Below, piece by piece: positions 51,079-63,300 of a stretch of 64,000 nucleotides of DNA (the first letter of the stretch is position 1; each line of letters begins with the position of its first letter). This DNA is from Leuctra nigra (Eukaryota; Arthropoda; Insecta; Plecoptera; Leuctridae): positions 19,276,309 through 19,340,308 of the forward strand of contig OW203766.1 of NCBI GenBank assembly GCA_934045905.1, given 5' to 3'. Below the pieces are notes generated by a model that did no database searches, was not told where the DNA came from, and was given only the letters and a program-made list of their open reading frames with translations. Both the position numbers and the translations under genes were made by a program.

Positions 51079-52560
51079 ATCCCATTAAAAAACACTTCGT
51101 GTAAAAATAACAACCAAGTCTCTTCAACTAAAAAAAAATATGAAATCTAAAAATTCTGCACTGAAAAGTAGTGATATCAAAAAATGAGCCAAGTCAAAAC
51201 TTTATTTGAAAATCAAAAAATACTTGGCGCATCGTGTATATAAAAAGCTTGGAAGTATAGGCCAATTATAAAATAAATGCCCTAAAAAAACGATGCGCCA
51301 AGTATTTTTTGATTTTCAAATAAAGTTTTGACTTGGCTCATTTTTTGATATCACTACTTTTCAGTGCAGAATTTTTAGATTTCATATTTTTTTTTAGTTG
51401 AAGAGACTTGGCTGTTATTTTTACACGAAGTGTTTTTTAATGGGATATCACTACTTTTTTTAGTTTATTCTTACAACTTGTGACAATCGAATGAACAATT
51501 ACTATATCCTTAAAAAAATTCACCCTTTACAATTTGGTTATTTTCATGAAGAATAGCAAAGGTTTCATTCCAATCGGTCAACCAAGTTCCGAGATATGGC
51601 AACATATCCGTTGTCAAAATGGCTGCTGAACTTTCTGCACTGCCACATAGAATTTATAACTATAAATGATGTGTATCATTTTAAGCTTTCTGAATATGTA
51701 TTTATTGTATAGGAGGGGATTATAATAATTTATAAATTTGAATGACGTCATTTCCGGTCTCATAAATAGGAACATTCTAGTTTGACTGTTCCTATTCCAT
51801 AGAGATGGCCTTCCGAATCATTTCGCGCTAGTTTCATACCGATCTGTCAACCAGTTTTCGAGATATGGCGTTTCTTCCGGTTTCAAAATGGCTGCTGAAA
51901 TCACTGACTCCTTGAATTATAATTTAAACATGATTACATTTTATTATAAGCTGTCTGAAATAGTATATTTATTGCATCAACATGTAAATTTGTGAGATTC
52001 TTAAAAAGTGTGACGTCATTTCCAGTTTTGGTATGGAAAACTGCAAATATTATTGATGATAATACATAAAGTTGACCGTCTAAATTGTTTAGCGCTGGTT
52101 TCGTTCAAATCTATTTAGCCGTTATTGATATATGATGTCACTTCCGGTTTCAAAATGGCGGCTTCCGGTTGGTTTTATAACAAGTCAAATGAGATATCAA
52201 AAGTACATACGTTACATAAATATCAAAATAATCGGATCAAATTTGTTGCCGAAATGCCAATAGATGTATTTCAAATTTCATGACGTCATTTCCAGCTTCG
52301 TTAACATAAATTTTAGTCTGTTGCTATTTATAATCCATATAGTTGACCGTCCGAATCGTTTGGCGCTATTTTCGTTCCAATCAGCTCAGCCGGTGTCGAG
52401 ATATGATGTCACTTCCGGTTTCAAAATGGCGGCACAAAAAAAGTCAAGGGGGGGAGGGCAAATCAAACGCCAAAAGTGCACACGTGGTAAAAATGTGAGA
52501 TCAATCGGTTCAGCCGTTTAGGCTGTGGCCTGTTTACCGGATTTGAATTCCAGGATACTA
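51079..52560 (+). mobile_element. Helitron/Helentron-like element, copy 2, left part
   Basis: Inverted arms 51,079-51,237 and 51,288-51,446 match the arms of copy 1 in sequence (AAAAAACACTTCGTGTAAAA, CCAAGTC, TTGGCGCATCG). Four tandem units follow, with the anchor TCAAAATGG at 51,613, 51,883, 52,150 and 52,421 (period about 267-271). Then come the shared block GTGCACACGTGGTAAAAAT and a short ACT/ATT microsatellite. It is broken by the R4/Dong-like LINE and resumes at 56,712. Confidence 0.68.
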
Positions 52561-52570
52561 CTACTACTAA

Positions 52571-55500
52571 GATTATTATTATTGTCTTTATTCACAATAT
52601 ATTATAATACAGTACAATACACTATTATAACATATTGGCAAAACATCCATTCATGCAGCGGAATCACACCGTGATTCTATGCTGCATTGGGTTTTGTAGA
52701 TTCTGTGGTTCAAGTGATGACTCGACGGATGATGTAGGCCGATCCCAATAACGCGTGCTTTTGGAGGTCGGTGCAAGAAAATTCTCCTGGGATCATTTTC
52801 GCATAATCTTGGTAGTGGTTGGTGATAGTTCCAAGCGCTCCAATTACTATAGGACATACCTTGGTTGACAGTTTCCACATCCGTCCTATCTCAATTTGGA
52901 GGTCTCGGTATTTCAATATTTTCTCCGACTCTTTTTTCAGTACATTTCCATCCATAGGAACAGCAACATCAATAATTAGACATGTGCTATCTTTTATATT
53001 TTTTATAATGATGTCAGGTTTGTTGGCTAAGATGGTCCTATCAGTTCGTACTTGTTCATTCCATATTAATGTAACATCTCCATTTTCACATACTTGAGGT
53101 GGATGATGATCATAGTGATGTGTGGATTTTGGGAGGTTGAAATGTTGACATATTGCCCAGTGAAGGGAAGCTGCTATCTTGTCATGACGTTCGATGTACT
53201 CTTTCTTAGCTAGCACTGGACATCCTGACACTATGTGGTCAATCGTTTCTTCGTGCTGTTTGCATAATCTACACATTCCATTCGATCCAGTCTTAAGAAT
53301 CCTCTTCTCGTAGCTTCTCGTTCTTAATGATTGGTCTTGTGCAGCTACAATTAAGGATTCAGTCTCGCCTTTAAGGGTTCCTTTCACAAGCCAATTGAAT
53401 GTACTTGGCATGTTAATAAATATTTTCTTCATATTCTTTGGGTACTGACCATGCATGGCTTTCCCCTCCCATTCATCACATAATTGGTCCTGTAGTTTTG
53501 ACTTGACGACTTCTCTAATTTTTCTTACCTGGTGAAGAATATCCTTGTCTGTTTGTGTTTGTACATTCAACATGTTAATGCTAGACTTGAATTTGTCTGC
53601 TAATGATAACATCGATAAGGTTTTTGGTCTGTTTTCCTCACTCACTTTGATGATGTTCCCAAAGTGATCGCTTTTCTTTAGTCGTATGTACTCGGCAGTC
53701 CCAATCATTGCCGATCTGTATGAGCCTTCCACCTGACACAATCCCCTTCCACCTTGCTTTCTTGAGACATACAATCTTTGAACATCTGCTCTTGGATGTT
53801 GCATCTTGTGGATGGTTAGTAGTTTCCTGGTCTTTCTGTCAATATTCTTTAATTCTTTGAGACTCCAATCCAATATGCAAAAGCTGTATTGTAAGACTGG
53901 CAGTGCAAGAGCTCCAATTGCAAGAATTTTATTTCTCCCATTCAGCTCAGTCTGCAATATCAAACGAACTCTCCTCCGATATTCTTGAACCAACTTATCT
54001 TTCATAGCTACATGCTGGATTCCATTCCCTTCTTCAATTCCTAGATATTTATATGCTTCTCCAGGATCCAACATCTTGATTGAAGAGTTATTATCAACAA
54101 TAATATTTTCAGATGATATTATTTTCCCTTTCTTAAATGCAGCTGTTGCACATTTCTCCAAGCCAAACTCCATACATATATCATCACTAAAACGTTTAAC
54201 AATACCAATCATTTCTTCCATCTCTTCCCTTTTCTCGGCGAATATTTTGATGTCATCCATATAGATTAGATGATTTACTCTTACATCAGTATTTTTCACT
54301 TTGTATCCACATCGAGATTTGTTTAACATGCTTGTTAGAGGAAAGAGGCTCATGCAGAAAAGAAGCGGTGACAAAGAATCGCCTTGATATATTCCTCTCT
54401 TTATTGAAATACCCTCAGACGTGATTACTTCCTTGTGAGTCCTAAGCGTAAGACTAGTTCGCCAGGTTGTCATGATTGATTTGCAAAATCTTATCAGTTT
54501 AGGGTTTAATCGATAGATGTCCATAGCTTGAAGAATCCAACTATGTGGAACACTATCAAACGCTTTCTTGTAGTCTATCCACCCCATGTGCAAGTTTCTT
54601 TTATTTCTCTTACAATCCTCCATGATAGCTTTGCTTAACATAAGATGGTCCTTACATCCAAAAGAACCTGAGCTACATCCTTTCTGCTCCATCGGCATGA
54701 TATTTTGTTGGTCAAAAAATATATGCATTCTGCTCGATATGATGGCCGTCAAGTTCTTGAACATTGTGGATAGACAAGTAATGGGTCTTTAGTTTTTTGG
54801 AAGATGCGTTTCATGACTCTTTGGCAAAAGACAGGTTTTACCCTGGGTTAGCCACTCGGGAACACCTTCTGGATCACGGATTGCACTATTATAAGCATCT
54901 GCTATCCGACCATGAAGAGTTGTAAAGGATTTTAGCCAGAAGTTCTGTATTCCATCTAACCCAGGAGCTTTCCAATTGGCTGATTTGTATAGTTGTTTTG
55001 ATACCTCTAAAGCTGTAATGTCTCTCCATTCCATCTCCGGTATTGTTGAATTCTCTTCTTTCATATTCTTGATCCACTGAGCTTCATGATTGTGCTGTTT
55101 ATTATCCTCCCAAATTCCTTTCCAGAATTGCTCAATATCTTCAATCGGAGGGTGGATTTTTACATCAATTTGTTTGTTGAGTATATTTCTGTAAAATGAT
55201 TTAGCTCCCTCATTAAACTGTTTATTCTGCTGATACTGCAACACTCGTTTCTTATATCTTCTCACTCTTTGGGCCTTCGCCTGTATTTTCTGCTTGAGTA
55301 TCTCTTTGATACGAGTAAAATCATCTGAGCTTGCAATATTGTATTTAAACCCAAGTTTAACTTTAATCTTTTGTAGTTTTATTGATAACTCCTTACTTTG
55401 TAGAATTTCTGTTATGTGAGATATTTCCCTCCTCCATTCGTCAATTTGGGTTTGGATTCTTTTCTTCCACTTCTGATCATTTTTACTATTTTGCCCGGTG

Positions 55501-56711
55501 TTCTCTTTGATCTCATAACCAATTTTTTTAAATAGTGTTTGTGCAGCTGCATATATCAAGATGTTGATGTCAGTCAGATTTATGTGATCATTTGCTAACG
55601 CGATCTTTCCTAGCGCAGAATTAACTTCAATAAGGACTCTCTTAGTTTGTTTCGTCACCTTCAACTTAGGAAGTTTCCCCCTGGACCACGTCGACTCCGC
55701 CTTCATCTGTCTCCAGCGCTCCATGATCTCGTCCTCTAGGTCCGAGTGCTGCACTTCACCAACCACCTCCGGATCCAATGAGAGTAGAGGCAACGAACAA
55801 TGAGTAAGATCTTGATCTCGATCTTCAATTTCTTCCCCTCCATCACGATCATCAATATCCCCTGTTTCATCAATACCTCCTGTTTCCTCCACTCGGAGTT
55901 GTCCATTCAGGATTGGCCTCAGTCTCAATCTCTCCGGGGTCATTGATAATAATGCAGGTATCGAAATATTAGTAGGGTCTTGATCTTGATCTTCAATAGC
56001 TACTTCCTCATCTTGAACACCATTATCTCTTGAAATAACCATTTTCACATGTTCTTCAATCACTTTCAGTTCATCTACTGTCAACTTGTTGTTCTTAATT
56101 ATGTACCGCCTCTGATTAGCCAGTTTGTTTGAATCCATGTTAGGCCGTATATTAGGATTTCTTCTTCTCCACAGTTGAAAAGTCATCTTCATGTTACCAG
56201 TCAGTGTAGTATGACTAACATATGTATGACACCACATAATCTCCTTATACTCTTCCATTGTCCATTTCTGCCTTCTTGGCTGTATGGTTTCATTTAATAT
56301 GAAAGCAGATTGGTCAGGAATAGGGCTGGTATGAGTTTCCTCGGTCCAGGGACCTAATTCCTCTCTTGAACTCATGGAAGATCTAGTTCTAGTATTATTT
56401 AATTCCTCACGTTGAGTACCATTAGATGTTTTAACGGTTCGTGTTCGTGCTGGCATTGCTGATATTTGGTCTTGATTTCTTAAATATTGAACCTTGGTTG
56501 TTGACGAGAAACAGTGCCAAATGGCCGTGAAATAACAAAACCAATCTCCTGTTCCTTGTGAAATTTCCTTTCGAAATGAGAAAGCCAATATCTTCTCTTG
56601 ATTATTCTCCTCTTCTATAATAATATCAACTCCAAATTATTATCACAAGATATGTATAAACTACTTCCACTCACCTCAATATCAATTTCGGGTTATTATT
56701 ATTATTATTAT
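52571..56711 (-). mobile_element. R4/Dong-like LINE with restriction-like endonuclease
   Basis: A single long reading frame with RT in the middle and a PD-(D/E)xK-type endonuclease at the C-terminus, the R2/R4 layout. It is bounded by ATT/TAA microsatellite on both sides (52,571-52,584 and 56,692-56,711). Dong and some R4 relatives are known to insert into TAA repeats. The 3' end on this strand is AATAAAGACAATAATAATAAT. One stop codon interrupts the frame. Confidence 0.85.
52710..56456 (-). pseudogene. R4/Dong-like LINE polyprotein with one stop codon
   Basis: 1,248 codons from ATG 56,456 (MPARTRTVK) to 52,710, with a TAA at 54,789-54,791 where the RT motif NYRPIT should have its Tyr. N-terminal part: a Myb-like segment (WTMEEYKEIMWCHTYV, NKLANQRRYI), an acidic middle, then a basic coiled region. 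RT: WKAPGLDGIQNFW, WIDYKKAFDSVPHSW, GIYQGDSLSPLLF, YMDD (near 54,255). C-terminus: the zinc site CRLCKQHEETIDHIVSGC and the endonuclease motif KPDIIIKN...LIIDVAVPMD. Apart from the stop, no lesion was found. The two halves are in the same frame, so one base change explains it; readthrough is conceivable but unsupported. Confidence 0.88.
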
Positions 56712-56977
56712 GAAAACCGCCCTAAAACACGGTTTTCACGGCCCTCTAGCTCGCAAAGGGTGTAACCTATTGTTCCCAAATTTGGTATATGTTGTAGGGT
56801 GGGCTATTGCTCGAAATTGAGATATTTCCCAACAATGTGAGATTCCCCAATTTTAAGATCCAGTAGGCCGAAAATGCCACTTTGATCCCTACAGTAAAAG
56901 TGGGTTTGCTCCAGCCTTTATATGAGAGTGTGCGCGCGCCGTACGACTTGGCTGGCGTGGAGCGACCGCTCCACTAG
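56712..56977 (+). mobile_element. Helitron/Helentron-like element, copy 2, right end
   Basis: GGTTTTCACGGCC...TGTTCCCAAATTTGGTATA...GATCCAGTAGGCCGAAAATG matches 46,655-46,810. It ends in the same hairpin GTGGAGCGACCGCTCCAC (56,957-56,974) and CTAG. Confidence 0.72.
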
Positions 56978-57630
56978 ATAAGGAGGTATCAGCATCTTTA
57001 CAATTTCCAGACAGAAAGCTTGTGGTTGTTTTAAATATCTCTCCGCAAACATCTTAAAATATAGGGGCATTTCATTTTATTTTTAGGCAACTCAAGCAAA
57101 ATCAATTCAGATAAAGTGTTATTCAAGGTACTTTTATTTAGTACGGTGGTAAAGGTAATTTTAAAATAATACCTATTAATAAGCACAAGGCAATTATGAC
57201 ACTACGTGATGCTTTTTGTCAACACTTGAAAACTTTCGCCTTCCTGAATATCGTCTTCTTCCGTAAAATGTTTTTATAATCACTTAACAGAATACTTGGA
57301 AATACATGTCGACATGGACATTGCAGGGCTTTAATTAGAAATTTAAAACATTTAAAAAGCATCTTGTTCTTTTTGTGTATAAAACTCATGAACATGAAAA
57401 AAAATTAAGTTCATAAAATGAATTGAGGTATAAATATTGGTATAAGTGCACATAATTAAATGTAGGTATGTATTTAGGTTTGGAAATTAAAATAAATGTG
57501 ACTATGTAATGCAATGTAACAATGGCAGGTTATTTGGGAGGATTCGAAATTTCCTGCGAGTATTATTGACTCTTTAAGTATTTTACTGTTGTGTTACAAA
57601 AACTGTTAAGTTTTTTTTATTTTTCCCATT
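56978..57630. other. Non-coding spacer
   Basis: AT-rich, no supported feature. Confidence 0.5.
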
Positions 57631-58017
57631 TTAGTTATTTTTATAAACAATTGCTTTCAACCACAGCATTTGCTCTATATTTAAAATATGATCATGAGAT
57701 TTGAAGTTTACATTTAATATCAACCCTTCCCTGTCAAGTTCAGAGTTATTTACCAAGGTTAACTGAGGGAAATGTGAATGAACTTCGCAATAACACAATA
57801 TGACTATAGAAGACTTTGATCTTCCATCAGATTCATAATTTAGTATCGCCTCAAGCAAGACTCTTTGGGACCGTCTCTTTGTGGGCTTAGTTTTACAAAG
57901 ACGTGTCAACTGGCCGGACTTAGGATGCTGTGGTACAGAGTTCGTGTCCTGGATACAGCTTCCGTGAGTGTCCAACTGGTCCGGATATGCAGAATATACA
58001 GATGCTCGGCCTGCAAG
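57631..58017 (-). CDS. Hypothetical - strand ORF, doubtful
   Basis: An open stretch on the - strand after a fair acceptor (CTTGCAG near 58,014). The first ~110 bases have balanced composition and read SVYSAYPDQLDTHGSCIQD, then KSGQLTRLCK, followed by an AT-richer tail to a stop at 57,631. The other two frames are also open over part of it. No family recognised; it could be an exon or chance. Confidence 0.2.
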   Translation of the reverse strand, partial: LAGRASVYSAYPDQLDTHGSCIQDTNSVPQHPKSGQLTRLCKTKPTKRRSQRVLLEAILNYESDGRSKSSIVILCYCEVHSHFPQLTLVNNSELDREGLILNVNFKSHDHILNIEQMLWLKAIVYKNN

Positions 58018-58658
58018 TTCATGGCATTGACTTTACAAGTTCATCTGGCAAACACCAGCCCGTATAACACAGTTTACAAGCTAGCACGTTCAAGGCATAG
58101 TATTGGAGAAGTTTACTTCGTGAATGTTAAAATTGATAGTTTTATTTCATAATTCCGATGACTCAGTAGGTAAATTCAAAGTTGATTTTTTTGAGTTTTC
58201 TCTTCAAACTAAACATTTTTTTTTTAAATCAGATATTAGCGAGTGTGAAGACAACTCCGTTCCGTTAATGTGGAAAATGTGTAAAGAGAAAAATATGAAA
58301 AACATTTTCCTCAATATCATCCAAATAAAATATAAAGTTTTTGATTTGTGCCTAAATAAATGATTTATCATGTCTTCGATCCGGTTATTCATTGTTCTAT
58401 TGTTCATGGAATATTATATTGTTTATTTGTATGAAACGGTATGTATGTTTTATTGTTTGATAACTTTGCGTCTGTGATCTCGTATCACGGGTCTAACAAA
58501 GCAAGCAATCAAGTTCAAGACGTTAAAAACGACCGCAAGTTTGAAATATGCACAGCCTTCTGGGAAACATGTTGAGAGTGGTAGCGCCTTCTGAACTTTG
58601 GATTTACATAAACTAGAGTTGTTGAGGTTGGCAACGTACAGAGGGATCTTTAGTACCA

Positions 58659-58751
58659 AGCAGTGGCGGCGCGTGTACTAAACAGTGGCGGGCAAGAAGT
58701 GTGGCTTTCTTCCATCACTTTTCTTCGGGGAATTCTCCCCCCCCCCCCCCC
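58659..58751. repeat. CAGTGGCGGC motif and C15 run
   Basis: CAGTGGCGGCGCGTG, then CAGTGGCGGGC 22 bases on, then 15 C (58,737-58,751). CAGTGGCGG starts are common in hAT termini, but no matching right end was found. Confidence 0.3.
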
Positions 58752-58869
58752 TCCAGAAGCATCAAGACAGTGTAATCAATCAAGTCATAAGCTGTTGAAA
58801 TACCGTAGTCTTGAATTCAACAATATAAAAGTCGCCTTATTTTCGTTGGCAAATAAATTGGAACACTAA

Positions 58870-60180
58870 CAATATTGGAAACGTGTTATATAATACCTCT
58901 TGATTGATTGCTTGTGTCAGATCTTGTTTCAATTTTGTGAATTACTTTCAAAACATGACTCAATTTAGGACGATGTCCATCAGAATAAAGTTAATAAACA
59001 ATAGTATTTTTAATTAAGAATATCTGAACAATCTTTGGTGTTATAAAAAGTGTGTGGCAAAACGATTCGATAAAAATCAACTAGAAAATAACTCATCAAG
59101 AAAAGTTCTGTCTAAAGTAGTGGAATTCCATATTTCTCCTACAACAAACCACAATTCACACAGAGCTTCAACTAGAATAAATTGCTGGAAACAACAAGCA
59201 TCATATCAAATAGTAAAATTCATATGAAAAATTAGATTATACAGTTGACCTCAAATATTTAAAAATATGCATAATGCAAAGCTCACTATTTGCTATTTTC
59301 AAAACAAACTATATTAAAACAGAGGGGCATTGACTTCTGAATTAGCATGATAAAACATATTTAAATTAACCCCATGTGGCTTAAACTGTGTATGCACTTA
59401 ATACCAATCATTACTCGGACGGTTTTATGAAAAGTTACGATCCAATTTAATTTATTTCTAGAAAATTCATTATGAAACGAACAGTGAGATCCATACACAT
59501 TTTATATCCAATAGAAGAATTTTTTATGGTAAGTGTATAGGAATCTCTATGTAATGCGCAACATCTCAAACTGATATTCCCTTACACACGGACAATATAA
59601 TTTAACACATTCTAATCTATATAAATATAAATTAACTACTGAAATACGTATTTTTTTTATTACACATTACTAACAGTTGCTAACGATCAACGGGCATTTA
59701 CTTCTCGATAGGTCAATTTTGACCGTCTTTTCACAATGTTTAAATTCTTAAATTTGTGAGCGTTATCGGAAAATGTTTTAGATGCAATCATATTCATAGT
59801 CGTTTTTCTTGATGACCTTGCAAAATTTAAACTTAATAGGAACATTTTAACTTTTCAATCAATCTGATTGGATTAAGTTAAAAATTGTACAGCAAACCAG
59901 AGTGGTGGTATTTAATTTATACTGTATAGCGTCAGTTACAGGAAAAACAAGAGTAAGGAGCCGCTTTATTCCCTACCTTAGAAAGATTTCTATCAGTAGT
60001 TAACGACAATTGCACATCCACTTTCTGAATGCTTTTCCACACATGCGCACTGCCATAGAACGCAACACGTGAGCACAAAGGTGTCAATCCGCCCCTAACA
60101 CCCAAACACCCATCAACACAAGTCCTCTAACATCACATAATCAAATCGGTTCCACCACCCACGAGCGCACTGTTGAACGA
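58870..60180. other. Spacer with dispersed repeat copy 4
   Basis: AT-rich. About 59,820-59,980 carries the AATCAATCTGATTGGATTAA and GGAGCCGCTT marks of the 14,970 family. Otherwise nothing. Confidence 0.4.
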
Positions 60181-60284
60181 CGTCGACGTCTAAGACGTCT
60201 GCGCGCCGTCGCGACGCCTCCGACACGTGACGACGTCACGGCGTCGTATAAAACACGCCGGCGTCGGTCAACACACGGTCACTT
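60181..60284 (+). promoter_or_regulatory. TATA promoter with CpG-rich upstream element
   Basis: TATAAAA at 60,247-60,253 with an initiator-like TCACTT at 60,279-60,284 (A at 60,281). Upstream is a CpG-dense ~60 bp with E-box CACGTG (60,224-60,229) and CRE-like ACGTCA (60,233-60,238), plus GACGTC repeats. Placement and spacing fit a pol II core promoter for the gene starting at 60,373. Confidence 0.75.
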
Positions 60285-60372
60285 GGACTCGTAGAGAGTC
60301 ATCGAACAGTCATCACGCAGTCATCAGACATCGAGAGTGACGGCGGAGATTTGAACCAAGGACCCTGACGGC

Positions 60373-60396
60373 ATGGGAGGTTTAACAAGTAGCAAG
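60373..60396 (+). CDS. First coding exon of a + strand gene (MGGLTSSK)
   Basis: Eight codons, ATG to AAG, followed by a strong donor GTAAGT (60,397). The 5' UTR would be about 92 bases. The peptide MGGLTSSK has Gly2 and Ser6, an N-myristoylation pattern also seen in the SIAH-like proteins here (MGGLFSK). Whether it belongs to that family cannot be told from eight residues. The rest of the gene is past a first intron longer than 3.6 kb, outside the window. Confidence 0.65.
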
Positions 60397-63300
60397 GTAA
60401 GTGGCAGATTATTATGGTACTAATTGACAGATTAATTTTAAGGAATGTCAATATATTTGAGTATTCTTAATTTATTTCTTGATGAACTATTGATTCTATT
60501 TGATTATATAGTAATAATAAAATATGATTGTCTATATAGTATATTTTGAAATACACCTGGAATTATCGACTGTGGAATTTTTGATAATTAATTTACACAT
60601 ACTAATTTTTGCAATCAAAGTTTGTATGTAAGTTTTAATCAATTAAATTAATTGCATGATCTCTGTAATTCAGACGGAAAATTCTCTATAATTTTCTTAT
60701 TTGAAAAATACAATTTATAATACTATAATCAAGTATAGATTATGTAAATGTGCGTAATTAGTCAAAGCCTGATGTTAAACTATGACAGTAAAAGAAAGCT
60801 ATCGAGTGTCAATTTGGTTAAATAAGTTTACGTGTGAGATGTGAATGATTCACATTTTGAAAATTGTTTCGGTAATTTAAAACTGCTTTTATTTTTACTT
60901 AAATCTAAAACTTCAAGACTCATGTGCATGTTGTTAAATAAAAATGTGGTGTTATTTACAATTTTGGATATAGAAGCTAAATTTTATGAAAAAATTGATA
61001 AAGTTCAATCGAAAATTAATCCGTGTATTCAGGCTTACCTAATACAACTTTTTCATTATTCTATTCGTAATTTCATTGTACAATATGTTCATGGTTCAAT
61101 TGATCTTTTGAATTGCAACGGACGGATGAAGATCAAAAGAGTAAAAGCAATCTATTTTTTAATACCTACGTGTTTTCATATTTTCATAAAAATGAGTTTA
61201 GTTTTTCCAAATAGCTTCGTTTATTTGAAAGAAAATATTACTGAAAATGTGTAAATGAGAAGTATATATTATCTGTTGTAAAGATTACATGATTTTTCCA
61301 TTTGGAATGGTTTTACGATTTGGTCTGTCACATCTGGTACATTATAACCTGATAATAATTAATTTTTTGCAATTTTATTTAAATGGTGATTACTTTCGGG
61401 TTCTCTTGGATTTTAAGACCAGATAAAGATGGGATGAACTCTTTTTTAAATAAGAATTCCTTCAAACATCCATCACAGCTGTCATCAGCAATCTCCGAAC
61501 AAACTCATACAAACAGAGCCGTGTGAAAATGAAGATTTCATCTGTAATGAGTCGCAGTTTCCAATATGATAGGTTAGATCTGCGTCGATTTGTTATTTTG
61601 TTATTATAAGTGTTATTTAACGAAAAATTTACTGTAATTTTCAATATATTCGAACTAGTGAGGAGACCGTATAGATATTTTGTCGTTCACCTTTTTTCAT
61701 TATTGAAAATGAATTGTAAATGAATTGTACGGTCTATGCTTATGCCTTTTAAACAACTTTTTTTTTCGTGAAGTATAGCTTCATATGATGACGATGATGA
61801 TGATGATGATGATGATGATAATTGTGGTGGATGATCGGTGGGAAAGAAGTATAATACGAGGGAACCTTCTCATCATTTGCCTCTGGACTCAGGAAAAACA
61901 CGAAAAAACCTCTGTCAGGGTCCGAAACGGAATCGAACCTGGGGAACGAGTTCAAGTCCAGGGCGTTTACTGCCTTTGTGAATGTTCTCCGTACTCTATT
62001 ACACTTGATTTCTCTCGTATTACAAGTCATCGGTGCTCGCTCATCAACGCGTTATGCCAATATTCGTCTACACAACCGGAAAATAGCCGTAATAATCTTC
62101 CCCCGAGGGGTTGCGATGATTAGTCGGTATTATCGACTAAAGAGGGAATCAAACGAATCGGGAGTGGGCGAGTTCATCACCTGAAATAATTACATTACCT
62201 TGACATATGAAATGCAGACAAATTTACACGCGTATGTACGCTAAATCGCAATTTTCTTATGTAACGAAAGTGGGTTACCAACGTTATGTCCTATTACTTT
62301 TATGAATTTATTATTATTGGTTTTCGTGACAAAATTTCCTAAATTTGACCTAAATTTTTCTAGAATATTCCGCACTTGAAGCTTCTTTCAATAACCCTTC
62401 TTTCTATGAAAAAGCCTTAGGAACAATTTGAAACGAATTGATGACTTAAAATGACACGATTTTACCCTATAAGATAACATGGGAGACAACTCAATTTATC
62501 TAGGAAACTATAGACTCGAGAAGGGTTTAACTTTTTGAGGGATTGAGTATGGAATGTTTTTAAGGCGGGATCTCCGAATTTCACTTCTCTTTAGAAATCG
62601 TTCAAATTTCGCATATCAATAGATTTTTATGTTCTGCATCATAATTTGGCGAGAAAATGTGGTCAACGTGAACTAATTTTCGAAATATATCGCTTCAAAG
62701 TTACAGTTTTTTTCTCAGTTTAACATTGCGACCATACGGAAAAAGTCATGCTGATATTTTTAAAGCGCATTTGACTGCTTTACCACGTATAGAATTTTTT
62801 GAAAAACTACTATAGCGTGTTTAAGATGCAATATTTTATTATAACATTTTTAAATGTATACCTTATCGTGGACGTTTTACCGAGCTATGAGGGTTTTACT
62901 GCATTATTTTTACGTTTTCCATCTGAAAAGTGCAGTTTTACATGTAATCATGATGTAATGTTGTGTTGCCATGGTAAAACGGCCTTCTGGAAATTCGAAA
63001 TTCTTTGCAAATTTGTAGAAATTTCCAGAAGACCGTGATTATATCGCTTGTCCCTCCTTAAGTACAAAAACAGATATAAAGATCTGATGAATGATTCCCG
63101 TCCTCTTAAAAATCGTTTTAAATCACATTTGAGATATTGTCTATCAGTCATTATTATTTTAGTCGGGAAAAAATATTTGTACATCAGTTCATATTGTGAC
63201 ATCATATTAAACATCCCTATAACATCATTGAGAAGATAATACAAACATTACTCCGGTTCGTTTTCCTTGGTGTTGACTGACTGTCTGTTAAAAACGCATG

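Noticed and set aside
51613..52429. CRISPR-like array (regular ~270-bp repeats)
   Set aside because: The period is far too long, units are diverged over their whole length, and the setting is eukaryotic; treated as tandem units of a transposon.
60841..61254. 137-aa ORF on the + strand
   Set aside because: Very AT-rich, begins at GTG, lies in an intron, and has no recognisable motif.
61749..62030. ORF with a poly-His run
   Set aside because: Antisense translation of the GAT microsatellite and SINE tail.
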